Shown here: piece after piece, positions 1 to 8,943 of the stretch
Layout: each line of letters starts with the position of its first letter
How positions within the stretch are numbered: position 1 is the stretch's first letter
Source of the DNA: Ellagibacter isourolithinifaciens
Lineage (GTDB): Bacteria > Actinomycetota > Coriobacteriia > Coriobacteriales > Eggerthellaceae
Direction: 5' to 3'
Length of the DNA: 64,000 nt
NCBI RefSeq assembly: GCF_008831035.1
Contig: NZ_WAJR01000001.1
Span: forward strand, 202,044 to 266,043
Made by a program: the position numbers and the translations under genes
The notes under the pieces: generated by a model
The model's input: the letters and a program-made list of their open reading frames with translations, nothing else
Told to the model about the DNA's origin: nothing
The model's database searches: none

Positions 1-378
1 GCCCGTCGTTCCCGAGGACGAGTGCATCTCGACGATCTTGTCGAGCGGCTGGGCGAAAAGCCCATAGGGGAACGTCTCGCGCAGCGCGTTCTTATCAGTG
101 AAGGGAAGCTTGCGAACATCTTCAAGCGTCTTGATGTCCTCGGGCCTCACGCCCATCTCGTTCATCTTGTCGCGATACCACGCCACGTTCTCGTAGGTGT
201 AGGCAACCTGCGCGATCAGCTTCTCAAGCTGGATTGCGCGGATGCGCTCGCGGCTCGAGGTCTCCATGGCGCGGTCGAACATGGGAAGCACGTCGAAATT
301 CCCCGCAGCAGCAGCCTTGAGGGCGGCACCTTTCACGGAGGGATCGAATATCTCTTCAGCGGTACTGTTCACCATCAT
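1..378 (-). CDS. paaK: Phenylacetate-CoA ligase, N-terminal part (runs off the window)
   Basis: The first 126 residues of an adenylate-forming phenylacetate:CoA ligase; the rest lies beyond base 1. The visible part ends in the P-loop-like motif SSSGTTG that binds ATP phosphate in this family. It resembles the complete paralogue at 5520-6827 (shared pattern of a Tyr-rich segment, then LxFxxK, YGLFA, SSGTTG). I start it at the first of two adjacent ATGs (378/375). It follows the ACT-domain gene by 18 bases and is the last visible gene of the iorA-iorB-ACT-paaK set, so it probably activates or releases aryl-acetates made by indolepyruvate oxidoreductase. The family assignment is firm; the substrate is inferred. 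Confidence 0.88.
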   Translation of the reverse strand, partial: MMVNSTAEEIFDPSVKGAALKAAAAGNFDVLPMFDRAMETSSRERIRAIQLEKLIAQVAYTYENVAWYRDKMNEMGVRPEDIKTLEDVRKLPFTDKNALRETFPYGLFAQPLDKIVEMHSSSGTTG

Positions 379-396
379 CACAACTTTCTTAAGCGG

Positions 397-819
397 TTAC
401 GCAACGAGATGCGCAAGATCATCCTGGCCCAGGAGCTCAACGGGCTCGCTTTCGAGCATCCTCTCGGCGGCAGCGACGTCGTTCACCGAGAGGACGATAT
501 ACGTGCTGATGAGCGAATAGCTATACGTTACATTGATGTGACAGTCGGCGATGATTCCCATGACGCGTGCGAGCTCGCCAGGCGTGTCCTCCAAACGCAG
601 CACGAGCACCTCGGACTTCGCGCAGGCAGCGTTCTGATCACGTAGCACCGCAAGCGCCGCATCGGGGTTGTCGACGATGAAGCGAACGATGCCGTAGTCA
701 CCGGTATCGGAAGCGCTGTAGCCGCGAACGTTGACGCCCGCCTCGACGAAGGAATCGAGCACGCGGACAAGATGGCCGGGCTCGCTTTCGATGAAGACGC
801 TGATCTGGGAAACGCTCAT
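397..819 (-). CDS. Tandem ACT-domain protein
   Basis: A 140-residue protein made almost wholly of two ACT domains (about 4-70 and 71-138), the small alpha/beta fold that binds amino acids or other small ligands. The first opens with SQISVFIESEPGHL and the second with LVLRLEDTPGELA, both typical ACT entry strands. No catalytic domain is attached. It lies between iorB and paaK on the minus strand, and a paralogue at 5089-5520 sits beside the other paaK. Such stand-alone ACT proteins next to phenylacetate-CoA ligase are common and may sense aromatic amino acids. That regulatory role is inferred. Confidence 0.85.
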   Translation of the reverse strand: MSVSQISVFIESEPGHLVRVLDSFVEAGVNVRGYSASDTGDYGIVRFIVDNPDAALAVLRDQNAACAKSEVLVLRLEDTPGELARVMGIIADCHINVTYSYSLISTYIVLSVNDVAAAERMLESEPVELLGQDDLAHLVA

Positions 820-837
820 AAGAACACTCCTTCTCGC

Positions 838-1419
838 TTATTCCGCGGAAAACGAGGCACCCAGTTTGAACGCCTCGAGGTTGACATCGAGATACTTCTC
901 GGGAACGCGGGCAGCGATAACCCGATTCCATACATCCGTCGGGAAGCCGAGAGCGCGTGAGAGCGCACCGAGCAGCACGACGTTGGCCGCCTTCGTGGTA
1001 CCCGCCTTGCGGGCAAGCTCGGTTGCGGGAATGAGCATCGCACCCGCATCGCGCAACCGTTCGCGTGCATGCTCAGGCATGGAGGCGCGACCCGTTGCGA
1101 CGGGAAGGGGCTTGATCGACTCGTCGTTCACAAAGAGGCTGCCGCCTTCCTTCACGTAGGGAAGGTTGCGAAGCGCCTCGGTCGTTTCGAACGACACGAC
1201 GCAGTCCGCCGAGCCCAGATCGGCAATCATGGACTGGACCTTATCACCGAATCGCACGACAGTGGTCACCGCGCCGCCGCGCTGGGCCATACCATGGATC
1301 TCGGAAACCTTCACGTCAAGCCCGCTCTCCTCGGCAGCACGGGCAAGCAAATCGGCAGCGAGAATCGTGCCTTGGCCGCCAACGCCGCAAAGAAGAACCG
1401 TTTTCGTGTTCGAACTCAT
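838..1419 (-). CDS. iorB: Indolepyruvate:ferredoxin oxidoreductase, beta subunit
   Basis: A 193-residue gamma-type pyruvate ferredoxin oxidoreductase domain. It partners IorA to convert aryl-pyruvates and CoA oxidatively to aryl-acetyl-CoA, CO2 and reduced ferredoxin in the cytoplasm. The glycine-rich GVGGQGT motif near the N terminus and the segment EIHGMAQRGG are family hallmarks. I chose the ATG at 1419, preceded by an AGGAGG site, over a longer reading that runs through the end of iorA. The start is 11 bases after the iorA stop, so the two are co-transcribed. Ferredoxin reduced here could feed the Ech-type hydrogenase at 8.9-14.6 kb (inference). Confidence 0.93.
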   Translation of the reverse strand: MSSNTKTVLLCGVGGQGTILAADLLARAAEESGLDVKVSEIHGMAQRGGAVTTVVRFGDKVQSMIADLGSADCVVSFETTEALRNLPYVKEGGSLFVNDESIKPLPVATGRASMPEHARERLRDAGAMLIPATELARKAGTTKAANVVLLGALSRALGFPTDVWNRVIAARVPEKYLDVNLEAFKLGASFSAE

Positions 1420-1430
1420 CGGGCCCCCTC

Positions 1431-3161
1431 CTAATCCTGAACGATGAAGCCGCGTGCGCAGTACTGCGCGCACTGCCCGCAGCCGATGCACATGTCGCGA
1501 TCGATAAGCGCCTGGCCGGTCGACTCGTCCTTGGAAATCGCAGGACAGCCGAGGGTGATGCACACGCCGCATGCCGTGCACTGGGAAGAAACCTCGAATG
1601 CAGGCTCGCGATGGCGCTCGAGCAGAACGCACGGAGCCCTGAAGACGATCACAGAAAGCGTATCGGTGGCGGAAGTTGCCTCTTTCAAGGCGCGGCGGAC
1701 GGCCCTCGCGTCGTGAGGATCAACCGTGCGCACGTCCTCAATGCCGAGCGCCTTCAAGACGCCTTCCATATCGAGCTCGCGCGAGGGGCGGTGCTGGAGT
1801 GTCTCGCCGTTGAACGGATTGCCTTGGCGGCCGGTCATTGCGGTCGTGCGGTTGTCGAGAATGCAGACGGTGCCTGCACCCTTGTTGTAAACCATCGAGA
1901 TGAGCGACGAAAGGCCGGAATGCGCGAACGTGGAATCGCCGATCACGGCAACAACGGGACGATGCTCGCGCCCTGCGAGCGCAAGCTCGAAACCGTGAGC
2001 CATCGACACGGAAGCGCCCATGTCCACACAGGTGTCCATTGCGGAAAGCGGCGGCAGAGCTCCTAGGGTGTAGCACCCGATATCGCCAGTCACGATAGCC
2101 TTGCAGCGCGAGAGTTCCTTAAAGACGAGGCGATGAGGGCAGCCGGGGCAAAGCGCGGGCGGACGGCCGGGAACGTCTTTCTGAGCGGGCGCATGGGCGG
2201 GCTTGGGATAGCCGAACGCGGCGCGGATCAAGCCTACCGACAGCTCACCGTCGCGAGGCAAGGGCGCAGGGAAAGTGGCGACGTCGATTCCGAGGGCCGA
2301 CACAGCGTCGGTTAGGTACCTCGATGCCTCTTCGACAACGTAGAGCGCATCGACGCTCTCGGCAAACGAGCGCAACGCCTTTTTGGGAAGCGGCCATGTG
2401 CATCCAAGTTTGAACACGGACGCATCGGGCAGACCCTCCAGCACATGCTGGGAAACCGCGCCGGCGCACACGACGCCAGCCTTGTCCCCGCGCCTAACGA
2501 CCTGGTTGTACGAGCAGGTCTCGGCCCATGCAGAAAGCGCCTCGATGCGCTCGAGTTGCACCTTGCGGCGCGGCTTCGCGAACGCGGGCATCATGACCCA
2601 CTTTGCAGGGTTGCTCTCATAGGGAGCGGGCTCGATCTCTTTTCGGGGCCCGACCTCGACCGGCGTCTTCGTGTGCGAAACGCGCACCGAAGAGCGGATG
2701 AAGAAGGGCACGTCGAATCGTTCGGAAAGCTCGAACGCGTCGCGCGTGAAAGCGAGCGCCTCAGCGGAGTCGGCGGGATCGAGCATGGGGATATGGGCAG
2801 CGCAGGCATAGTAGTGGGAGTCCTGCTCGTTTTGCGAGGAGTACATGCCCGGATCGTCGGCAGCAAGCACGACGAAGCCTCCGCCAACGCCGGTATATGC
2901 AGCCGTGAACAGCGGGTCCGCCGCGACGTTCACGCCGACGTGCTTCATGGTCGAAAGAACGCGGGCGCCACCGGCAGATGCGCCGATGCCCACCTCAACG
3001 GCAACCTTCTCGTTCACGCACCACTCGGCATAGACGCCATCCTTCTTCGCAAACGCCTCGAGCGTCTCAGTCGAAGGGGTGCCCGGGTACGCGACGCCAA
3101 TACGGGCGCCGGCTTCCCAAGCCCCCTGAGCAATCGCCTCATTTCCGCTTAACAATTCCAT
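1431..3161 (-). CDS. iorA: Indolepyruvate:ferredoxin oxidoreductase, alpha subunit
   Basis: A 576-residue thiamine-diphosphate enzyme of usual family length. It carries an N-terminal pyrimidine-binding domain (AYPGTPSTE), a central domain, a ThDP-binding domain (GDIGCYTLG, then GDSTFAHSG with a following NNK-like segment) and a C-terminal 2[4Fe-4S] ferredoxin domain with CTACGVC and CIGCGQCAQYC. With IorB it oxidises the transaminated forms of Trp, Phe and Tyr to aryl-acetyl-CoA, reducing ferredoxin. It starts 41 bases after the FHA gene and precedes iorB, ACT and paaK. A role in aromatic amino acid fermentation fits the whole block. Confidence 0.95.
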   Translation of the reverse strand: MELLSGNEAIAQGAWEAGARIGVAYPGTPSTETLEAFAKKDGVYAEWCVNEKVAVEVGIGASAGGARVLSTMKHVGVNVAADPLFTAAYTGVGGGFVVLAADDPGMYSSQNEQDSHYYACAAHIPMLDPADSAEALAFTRDAFELSERFDVPFFIRSSVRVSHTKTPVEVGPRKEIEPAPYESNPAKWVMMPAFAKPRRKVQLERIEALSAWAETCSYNQVVRRGDKAGVVCAGAVSQHVLEGLPDASVFKLGCTWPLPKKALRSFAESVDALYVVEEASRYLTDAVSALGIDVATFPAPLPRDGELSVGLIRAAFGYPKPAHAPAQKDVPGRPPALCPGCPHRLVFKELSRCKAIVTGDIGCYTLGALPPLSAMDTCVDMGASVSMAHGFELALAGREHRPVVAVIGDSTFAHSGLSSLISMVYNKGAGTVCILDNRTTAMTGRQGNPFNGETLQHRPSRELDMEGVLKALGIEDVRTVDPHDARAVRRALKEATSATDTLSVIVFRAPCVLLERHREPAFEVSSQCTACGVCITLGCPAISKDESTGQALIDRDMCIGCGQCAQYCARGFIVQD

Positions 3162-3202
3162 GTAAAACCCTCTCGTAAATCTCGCCTTATGCGTCGATGC
3201 GC

Positions 3203-3643
3203 CTATTCCTCCCGATAAACGAGGCAGAAGGCTCCGATTTGCACCACGTCGCCCTCATGAAGCTCGCGCGCCTCGACATTGTCGTTGTTCACCCACACCC
3301 CGTTGAAGGAGCTGTCGTCGGTGATCGTGTAACCATCGCCTGTCGGCTCAACGACCGCGTGGCTGCGCGAAACTGTCATATCGTTTAAGAAGATATCGCA
3401 CTGTGGATTGCGCCCGACGCTCATCGGCGCATTGCCCAGCCTGTAGACCATTCCGATCTGAGGGCCCTTAACAACTCGCAGCACGAACTGGTGTTGCGGA
3501 TGGTCTGCCGCAGGCACGTCCCCTCCCTCAATGGGAAACGGCTTGAAGCTCTGCGTTGCGCCAAGCAACTTGAATCCGCAGGTCGGACACGCAGAAGCAT
3601 CTGGGTTAAGAGTTGCACCGCATACGGGGCACGTTTCAGTCAT
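3203..3643 (-). CDS. Zinc-ribbon FHA-domain protein
   Basis: A small cytoplasmic protein of about 146 residues. It opens with a zinc ribbon (CPVCGATL ... CPTCGFKL), followed by a linker and a complete FHA domain (RLGNAPMSVGR, then SRSHAVV, then NGVWVNN) that recognises phosphothreonine peptides. The zinc-ribbon/FHA layout is typical of actinobacterial signalling substrates of Ser/Thr kinases. I use the ATG at 3643 behind an AGAAGGA site rather than a longer reading. It lies between the D,D-carboxypeptidase and iorA on the same strand with gaps near 40 bases. No kinase is in the window, so the partner is unknown. Confidence 0.88.
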   Translation of the reverse strand: MTETCPVCGATLNPDASACPTCGFKLLGATQSFKPFPIEGGDVPAADHPQHQFVLRVVKGPQIGMVYRLGNAPMSVGRNPQCDIFLNDMTVSRSHAVVEPTGDGYTITDDSSFNGVWVNNDNVEARELHEGDVVQIGAFCLVYREE

Positions 3644-3686
3644 AATGCTCGTCCTTCTTTCGTCTTGCATATGAAAGTGTAGCGAA

Positions 3687-5099
3687 TCAGTACTTGGCCT
3701 TCGTCTTGTCGTTGATGAGCGGGGTGTCGTTCAAGTCAACGGACGTTGCAACGGTCTGGCTCCCGGTGAAATGAGACAGAAGCCTGCCCACCCAAATACC
3801 GGCAGCTTCGAGAGGATTCGGCGCCGCAACGTCCTCGCACGCGATAAGGTCGACCGTGGCAATCGTCTCGTTGTGCTGCTTGAAGACAGCGCTACCAACT
3901 TTGTCGCCCTCATGCACATTCCCGCTCACGTTGTCGAAACTCATTGTACAGCTCACGTTGCCTTTGAGCGAGAACACGTCGAGCGAGCCGTCTGGTTCGG
4001 AGAAGGTCGCTTTGATCGTCTTATCCGTCCAATCGCCATGCGCGACCTCGGCAACGACGGGAACTTCCTTGGTGGAAGAACCCCAGGACATCGTAGCCGT
4101 TTCGCTCGCATGGGCATACGGGTAGTTCACGCTATTGGCGTAAACCCAGTCGAAAAGCGTCTTCGCGTCCGTGAAGCGCTGCTGCTCGCTTGACGAGTTG
4201 AGCACGATTGCATACAAGTCGAGCCCGTCGCGGTTGCAGGCACCCGCAAAACATTCTCCGGCGAGCGAGGTGAATCCTGTCTTTATGCCGCAAGCACCCT
4301 CGTAGACGCCGATAAGCTCATCGGTCGATTCCAGCTCGAGCGGAGTTGCGACTCCCCCGCGCGTGACCGTGATCGTCGCCTTGTCCTTCGAGACGATATC
4401 GCGGAACGTCTGGCTTTTCATCGCGTAGGCGGACATCGTTGCCACATCGCGGGCCGTACTGTGCATATCACCCGCGTATTGGTTGAAATCGAGCCCATGG
4501 GGATTTGCGAACAGCGTGTTTGCGCACCCGAGATCTGCCGCCTTGGCGTTCATCGCGGCAACGAATGCCGCCCGCGCTCCGCCCGCGCCGCCGAGCTTCG
4601 CGCCCACGGTATCCGCGATGGCGATAGCCGCGTCGTTGCCCGACGAGGTGAGAAGCGCCTTGATGGCGTCCTCCATCGAAAGCACGTCGCCCTCCTTGAG
4701 CGATGCCGAGGACTCGCCGATGGAGGCTGCCTCAGCGCTCACCGTCACCTGATCGGTGAGCTGGGAGTTCTCCAAGGCAACGATCGCCGTCATAATCTTG
4801 GTTACCGAAGCGATATGCGTCTGTGTGTCCGGGTTGCGCTCGAAATACACCGTACCGTTGCCGTCGACGACATAAGCGTACGTCGCATCGATGCTTGGGC
4901 ACTGCGAGACGGCAAGCCCGCGCGACTCGACAGTCTCGCCAGCGACGACATCGGTTTTCGCGACGCCGGCGAAAGCGGTGGCGGGCACGAGAGCGAACGA
5001 GAGCGAGACTGCGAGTGCACAGGCGCAAAGCGCGGAAAGCGCCCGCACCCCGAAGGGGGCACGGGCGCTACGCGCGATATGACGAGAGCTAGCAATCAA
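3687..5099 (-). CDS. D-alanyl-D-alanine carboxypeptidase (PBP5/6, DacF type)
   Basis: An exported peptidoglycan D,D-carboxypeptidase that trims terminal D-Ala from stem peptides. All three serine-peptidase motifs are present: SVTKIM (SxxK), SSGNDA (SxN) and KTGFTS (KTG). A long hydrophobic signal segment ending in ATAFA is seen near the N terminus, and a PBP5-type beta-rich domain follows the catalytic part. No ATG precedes the signal peptide. The best start is TTG at 5099, nine bases after GGAAGAGG and overlapping the ACT-gene stop, giving about 470 residues; another TTG at 5177 lacks a clear ribosome site. Genes on both sides are co-directional. Confidence 0.9.
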   Translation of the reverse strand: MIASSRHIARSARAPFGVRALSALCACALAVSLSFALVPATAFAGVAKTDVVAGETVESRGLAVSQCPSIDATYAYVVDGNGTVYFERNPDTQTHIASVTKIMTAIVALENSQLTDQVTVSAEAASIGESSASLKEGDVLSMEDAIKALLTSSGNDAAIAIADTVGAKLGGAGGARAAFVAAMNAKAADLGCANTLFANPHGLDFNQYAGDMHSTARDVATMSAYAMKSQTFRDIVSKDKATITVTRGGVATPLELESTDELIGVYEGACGIKTGFTSLAGECFAGACNRDGLDLYAIVLNSSSEQQRFTDAKTLFDWVYANSVNYPYAHASETATMSWGSSTKEVPVVAEVAHGDWTDKTIKATFSEPDGSLDVFSLKGNVSCTMSFDNVSGNVHEGDKVGSAVFKQHNETIATVDLIACEDVAAPNPLEAAGIWVGRLLSHFTGSQTVATSVDLNDTPLINDKTKAKY

Positions 5100-5520
5100 G
5101 CTGGTAAACCTCTTCCGGGGATACAGTTGCGAAGCCAGCCTCTTCGAGCTTGGCCTCGATGCCTTCCGCTTCACCAATTTTCAGTATGTCGATCGCCATT
5201 TCGGGATTGACGGAGAAGCAGTATCCGTACTCGATGTTGACGGACTGCTGGTCCAAAAACTCAAGCAGAGTCGCAAGCCCGCCCTTCACGTTGGGGACGC
5301 GGACGGCAAGGACCGGTGTGACCATCGCGCGATAGCCGGCCGCGCGAAGCGCCTCGGCAGCGGCATGAGGGGTATCAGCGAGGACGCGGGCGACACCGAA
5401 ATCGGCTGTATCGGCGAGATTTAAGGCATGCAGGTTCACGCCCGCATCGCTCAGCACGCGGCATGCAGAAGCGAGGCGACCCTTGTCGTTCTCCAGGAAA
5501 ACAGTCAGCTGAGAAATCAT
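5089..5520 (-). CDS. Tandem ACT-domain protein (second copy)
   Basis: A 143-residue protein of two ACT domains, paralogous to the one at 397-819 (both start SQ[IL]x-V-F-[IL]E and share the DTxDFG/DTGDYG pattern near residue 40). Its start codon overlaps the paaK stop in a TAATG, so translation is coupled to the ligase. Its 3' end overlaps the start region of the D,D-carboxypeptidase. It probably binds an aromatic amino acid or related ligand and modulates the ligase or its pathway; this is inferred from context, since ACT domains alone do not tell the ligand. Confidence 0.85.
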   Translation of the reverse strand: MISQLTVFLENDKGRLASACRVLSDAGVNLHALNLADTADFGVARVLADTPHAAAEALRAAGYRAMVTPVLAVRVPNVKGGLATLLEFLDQQSVNIEYGYCFSVNPEMAIDILKIGEAEGIEAKLEEAGFATVSPEEVYQLDC

Positions 5521-6827
5521 TAGTGCTTCCCTTCTCTCAAGTCGATGACACGCTTGGCTTTGCCTTCGCTGCGCTCGATAGACTTCGGCTCGACGATTTT
5601 GATGTCAACCTTGATCTGCAGGTTGCTCTTAAGCTCGGCGCCAAGACGCGCCTTCAAGTCCTCGAGCTTGCGAATCTCGTCAATCGGGAACTCGGGCACC
5701 GTCTCGACGTTCAGCGTGACCTTGTCGAGCGGTCCATTATCGGTGAGCACAATTTGATAGTGCGCCGTGATCTCGTCGAAGCCGGTGATGATTTGCTCGA
5801 TCTGCTGCGGGAACACGTTCACACCGCGGATAATCATCATATCATCAGAGCGGCCGATGATGCGGTCGATCTTGCGATGGGTGCGCCCGCATGCGCACTC
5901 CTCGTTGATGATGCGGGTGATGTCGCGCGTGCGATAACGCACAAGCGGGCAGCACCCGCGCGTAAGCGTGGTGAACACGAGCTCGCCATACGTGCCGTCA
6001 GGCACCGGCTGGAGCGTCTCAGGGTCAATGATCTCGGCGAAGAAATGGTCTTCTGCCAGATGCAAGCCATGGGACTCGGAACATTCCATCGCGACGCCCG
6101 GACCCATGACCTCGGACAGGCCGTACACATCGCAGTAGCGGATGCCGAGCTTGTCGCGGATTTCCTGTCGCATATTCTCGGAGGCAGGCTCGGCGCCGAA
6201 GATGCCGGCGGAGAGTTTGAAATCCTTTGCAGGATCATAGCCCATGCTGATAGCCGTATCGGCCAAATAAAGCGCGTAGGAAGGCGTGCAGCACAGGATG
6301 TCGGTGCCGAGATCGACCATCATCTGGATCTGGCGCTTCGTGTTGCCCGAAGAGGTCGGGATGACCGAGCAGCCAGCGGCTTCAGCGCCATAGTGCGCAC
6401 CGAGACCACCTGTGAACAGGCCGTAGCCGTAGGACACCTGAACGGTCGAATCGGCGGAGCCGCCAACCATGTAGATGCCGCGGGCGAAGCAGTCGCCCCA
6501 GTTCTTGATGTCGTTCGCGGTATGCCCGACGACCGTCGCCTGGCCGGTGGTGCCAGAGGATGCATGGATGCGGGCGACGTCCTTCTTCGGAACGGCGAAA
6601 AGGCCGAACGGATAAGCGTCGCGCATGTCCTGCTTGACGACGAACGGGAACTTCGCGATATCCTCGAGGCAGGTCAGGTCATCGGGCGTGACACCGGCTT
6701 CGGCGAAGGACTTCTTATAGAAATCGACATTGTCGTACGCGTGACGGATCGACTTCTTCATTCGCTCGAGCTGAAGCTCGCGCAGCTGTTCGCGCGGCAT
6801 AGTCTCGATTTCTTCTTGAAAAAACAC
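5520..6827 (-). CDS. paaK: Phenylacetate-CoA ligase
   Basis: A 435-residue adenylate-forming ligase, the normal length for PaaK. Motifs seen are SSGTTGQAT (ATP-phosphate loop), YGLSEVMGPG (adenine-binding region), YRTRDIT and the C-terminal lid domain. It joins phenylacetate or another aryl-acetate to CoA using ATP, or may run in reverse to conserve energy from aryl-acetyl-CoA made by IorAB; the direction is inferred. The start is GTG at 6827 behind GGAAGG. It is translationally coupled to the following ACT gene. A second copy is cut by the left window edge. Confidence 0.93.
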   Translation of the reverse strand: MFFQEEIETMPREQLRELQLERMKKSIRHAYDNVDFYKKSFAEAGVTPDDLTCLEDIAKFPFVVKQDMRDAYPFGLFAVPKKDVARIHASSGTTGQATVVGHTANDIKNWGDCFARGIYMVGGSADSTVQVSYGYGLFTGGLGAHYGAEAAGCSVIPTSSGNTKRQIQMMVDLGTDILCCTPSYALYLADTAISMGYDPAKDFKLSAGIFGAEPASENMRQEIRDKLGIRYCDVYGLSEVMGPGVAMECSESHGLHLAEDHFFAEIIDPETLQPVPDGTYGELVFTTLTRGCCPLVRYRTRDITRIINEECACGRTHRKIDRIIGRSDDMMIIRGVNVFPQQIEQIITGFDEITAHYQIVLTDNGPLDKVTLNVETVPEFPIDEIRKLEDLKARLGAELKSNLQIKVDIKIVEPKSIERSEGKAKRVIDLREGKH

Positions 6828-7000
6828 CTCAAGTCCTTCCTTATCTTACCCGGCGCATGAGCGCCCTTGCCCACGCCACCCAAGCCATCGCACACTCAAA
6901 TTAGACCCGATAGCTAGGGTTAACTCGTACAGTGTAGCGTTTATGCCCACCCCGTCATAGGAAAAGGGCGGCAAAACTAGATTTCCTGCGCCTCAAAGCG

Positions 7001-7669
7001 TTATTCGGCACGCATTTCACGCTTCGCAGCGGATAGCTTGAGCGCCCCAGCCGTGACGTAATAGATCGTCGTGAAAGCGCCGACGAGAAGTCCCGCGTAG
7101 ACAAACCAGATGCCCCACGAATAGGGGTCCGAGGAAAAGCCGGGAAGCCAAGAGAAGGGCACGACCCCCATGCCAGCGAGCACCGGCCAGTTAAGAAGGA
7201 GCGCTGCAAATCCGACGAACAAAAACGTTGTCGCCACCTTGCCAGGATAGATTACCGCCACGCGAATGCGCCACTTCTTGAGCAGATACGCCCCTCCGAT
7301 AAGGAGCAGCAGATCGCGGCCAAGGACCAAGACGACGACCCAGAGCGGCAGGCGCCCGACGGCGAGCAGGCACACGACACCTGAGATCATGAGGATGCGA
7401 TCGACGGCGGGGTCAAGCAGTCGGCCAAGCTTCGAGACCGTGTGCGTGCGGCGAGCGATTTGCCCGTCGATCCAGTCGGTTCCCGCCGCCGCGGCGAAAA
7501 GAACCGTCGCAAGGATGTCGTAGCCGGTCAGAAGCAAAACGATGAAGCACGGAACCATGCACAGGCGAATCGTCGAAATGAGATTTGGAATGGTGAAAAT
7601 GGTGTCGAGCACCTCGTCTTCCTCGGGTGTCAGGTCGTTTTTCGCGGCCTTGTCTATCATCTTCGCCAT
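7001..7669 (-). CDS. CDP-alcohol phosphatidyltransferase (PgsA-like)
   Basis: An integral membrane enzyme of about 222 residues with five to six hydrophobic helices. The diagnostic CDP-alcohol motif is complete: DG-x2-AR-x8-G-x3-D-x3-D (DGQIARR ... GRLLDPAVD). This class transfers a phosphatidyl group from CDP-diacylglycerol to an alcohol, most often glycerol-3-phosphate in phosphatidylglycerophosphate synthesis; the exact acceptor is not fixed by the motif. An N-terminal polar extension of about 25 residues precedes the first helix. I start at ATG 7669; a TTG three codons upstream is possible. It stands alone on the minus strand with AT-richer spacers on both sides. Confidence 0.85.
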   Translation of the reverse strand: MAKMIDKAAKNDLTPEEDEVLDTIFTIPNLISTIRLCMVPCFIVLLLTGYDILATVLFAAAAGTDWIDGQIARRTHTVSKLGRLLDPAVDRILMISGVVCLLAVGRLPLWVVVLVLGRDLLLLIGGAYLLKKWRIRVAVIYPGKVATTFLFVGFAALLLNWPVLAGMGVVPFSWLPGFSSDPYSWGIWFVYAGLLVGAFTTIYYVTAGALKLSAAKREMRAE

Positions 7670-7849
7670 ATAAGCCAAGCCCCCAGTAAATAAAGCCCCA
7701 GCGGGTCAGTCGTGTTAATTGCAGCGAATTATTATAGCGCCCCGCCTTTCCGATGCGGAACACTTCGCCGATTCCTCACGGAGATGTTGCCAGCACGTTT
7801 ATTTGATCGCGGATTGCTCACTGTGCGCCAAAGCCCGGCTGGAAGAAGC

Positions 7850-8752
7850 CTAGTCGAGGAACATCTCGTTTACATCCAGCCTCAAATCCCGGGCGATGGC
7901 GCGAAGCCCGTCGTCGGATATGGTGTTCGCAAAATCGCCGCCCCCGTTGAGCAGGCGCGCCCTCACATAGATATCCGCCGCCTTCTCGATGGTGTGCATG
8001 AGACCGAACGCGGAATCGAAATCGGCACCCGAGCAGAACAGACCGTGCTGTGCCCAGATGACAGCATCGTAGGTCCCCATAAGCTTTGCTGTCGCCATCG
8101 CGATCTCAGATCCTCCCGGCACCATCCACGGAACTACGCCAACACCTTTCGGGAAAGCGATGATGCACTCCGTCATGACTTTCCAGAGCGCACGCGTGAT
8201 AGCGCGAGCGTCGAGCGGCATCACGGAAGTGAGCGCGACCACATTGGTGGGGTGTGCATGGTAGAGGATACGGGACGCACCTTCGGTCGCGTCCAGGCGA
8301 ACCGAGTGAATCATGAAATGGGAGGGGAATTCAGAGGTAGGTCTCCCCCCGTCTTTAAGTCCCCAAACTACACGACAGGCATCGCCTGAGGTGTTAATCT
8401 CGACAATCCCCACGTTGCGAGCGATGTCGAGCGCAACGTTGCGCAGATAGCATCCCGCACCGGTCGCGGCGAAGAAGGCTCCGCGAAGGTTGTCAGCCTG
8501 AACACCGAGGGGAATCCAGTTGGACGGGTTCTCGCAGAAGAACGGACGGCAATCCGCCACTTCCCCCTCGGTCATGCGATAGGTGAGGTTCCCGCCGTTG
8601 CGCTCGTGCCAGCCTTGGTCCCAACCGTCGGCGCACAGGCGCGCAAAGCCCTTCATGAAGGGCTGTTGTTCCACGGCAACGCCCGAAACAACGCCTTTCG
8701 CCGCAGAAACTCCCTTGTCAATCATGCCTTGCGCGCTATCGAAAAAACCCAT
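7850..8752 (-). CDS. rhaD: Rhamnulose-1-phosphate aldolase (class II aldolase/adducin family)
   Basis: A 300-residue class II aldolase that splits L-rhamnulose-1-phosphate to dihydroxyacetone phosphate and L-lactaldehyde. It follows the enterobacterial enzyme closely in order: WHERNGGNLTYR, PTSEFPSHFMIH, YHAHPTNVVALT (zinc-binding His), FPKGVGVVPWMVPGG and AQHGLF. About 26 extra N-terminal residues (VSAAKGVVSG region) are unlike the short E. coli start. I chose ATG 8752 with GGGAAGG upstream over a longer reading. No rhaA, rhaB or rhamnose regulator is next to it, so it may serve an aldolase role with other sugars or an unlinked pathway. Confidence 0.88.
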   Translation of the reverse strand: MGFFDSAQGMIDKGVSAAKGVVSGVAVEQQPFMKGFARLCADGWDQGWHERNGGNLTYRMTEGEVADCRPFFCENPSNWIPLGVQADNLRGAFFAATGAGCYLRNVALDIARNVGIVEINTSGDACRVVWGLKDGGRPTSEFPSHFMIHSVRLDATEGASRILYHAHPTNVVALTSVMPLDARAITRALWKVMTECIIAFPKGVGVVPWMVPGGSEIAMATAKLMGTYDAVIWAQHGLFCSGADFDSAFGLMHTIEKAADIYVRARLLNGGGDFANTISDDGLRAIARDLRLDVNEMFLD

Positions 8753-8868
8753 CGTTTCACAACCTTCCCTCATTCGGACGCATCGCAACGCCGCCCTCCT
8801 CGACTGGCCCGACTATACCGCTAGATTCCGTTGCGCAACATCAGAACCGCGAATTTGGCGAAAATGAA

Positions 8869-8890
8869 AAGGGACCCCGCAGGGTCCCTT
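8869..8890 (-). terminator. Terminator after the hydrogenase operon
   Basis: A nine-base-pair perfect stem (AAGGGACCC with its complement) around a four-base loop. Read on the minus strand it is followed by TTTTCATTTT. It lies 54 bases after the stop of the last hydrogenase gene and so probably ends that operon. Confidence 0.8.
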
Positions 8891-8943
8891 CAAAACGCGC
8901 ATTCGAGAACCTTCGCCCAATGGGCGATACAAGAACGCTGTTC

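Noticed and set aside
5099..5177. The longer TTG start of the D,D-carboxypeptidase
   Set aside because: It would overlap the ACT gene by about 90 bases, has no ribosome site and adds a polar stretch before the signal peptide.
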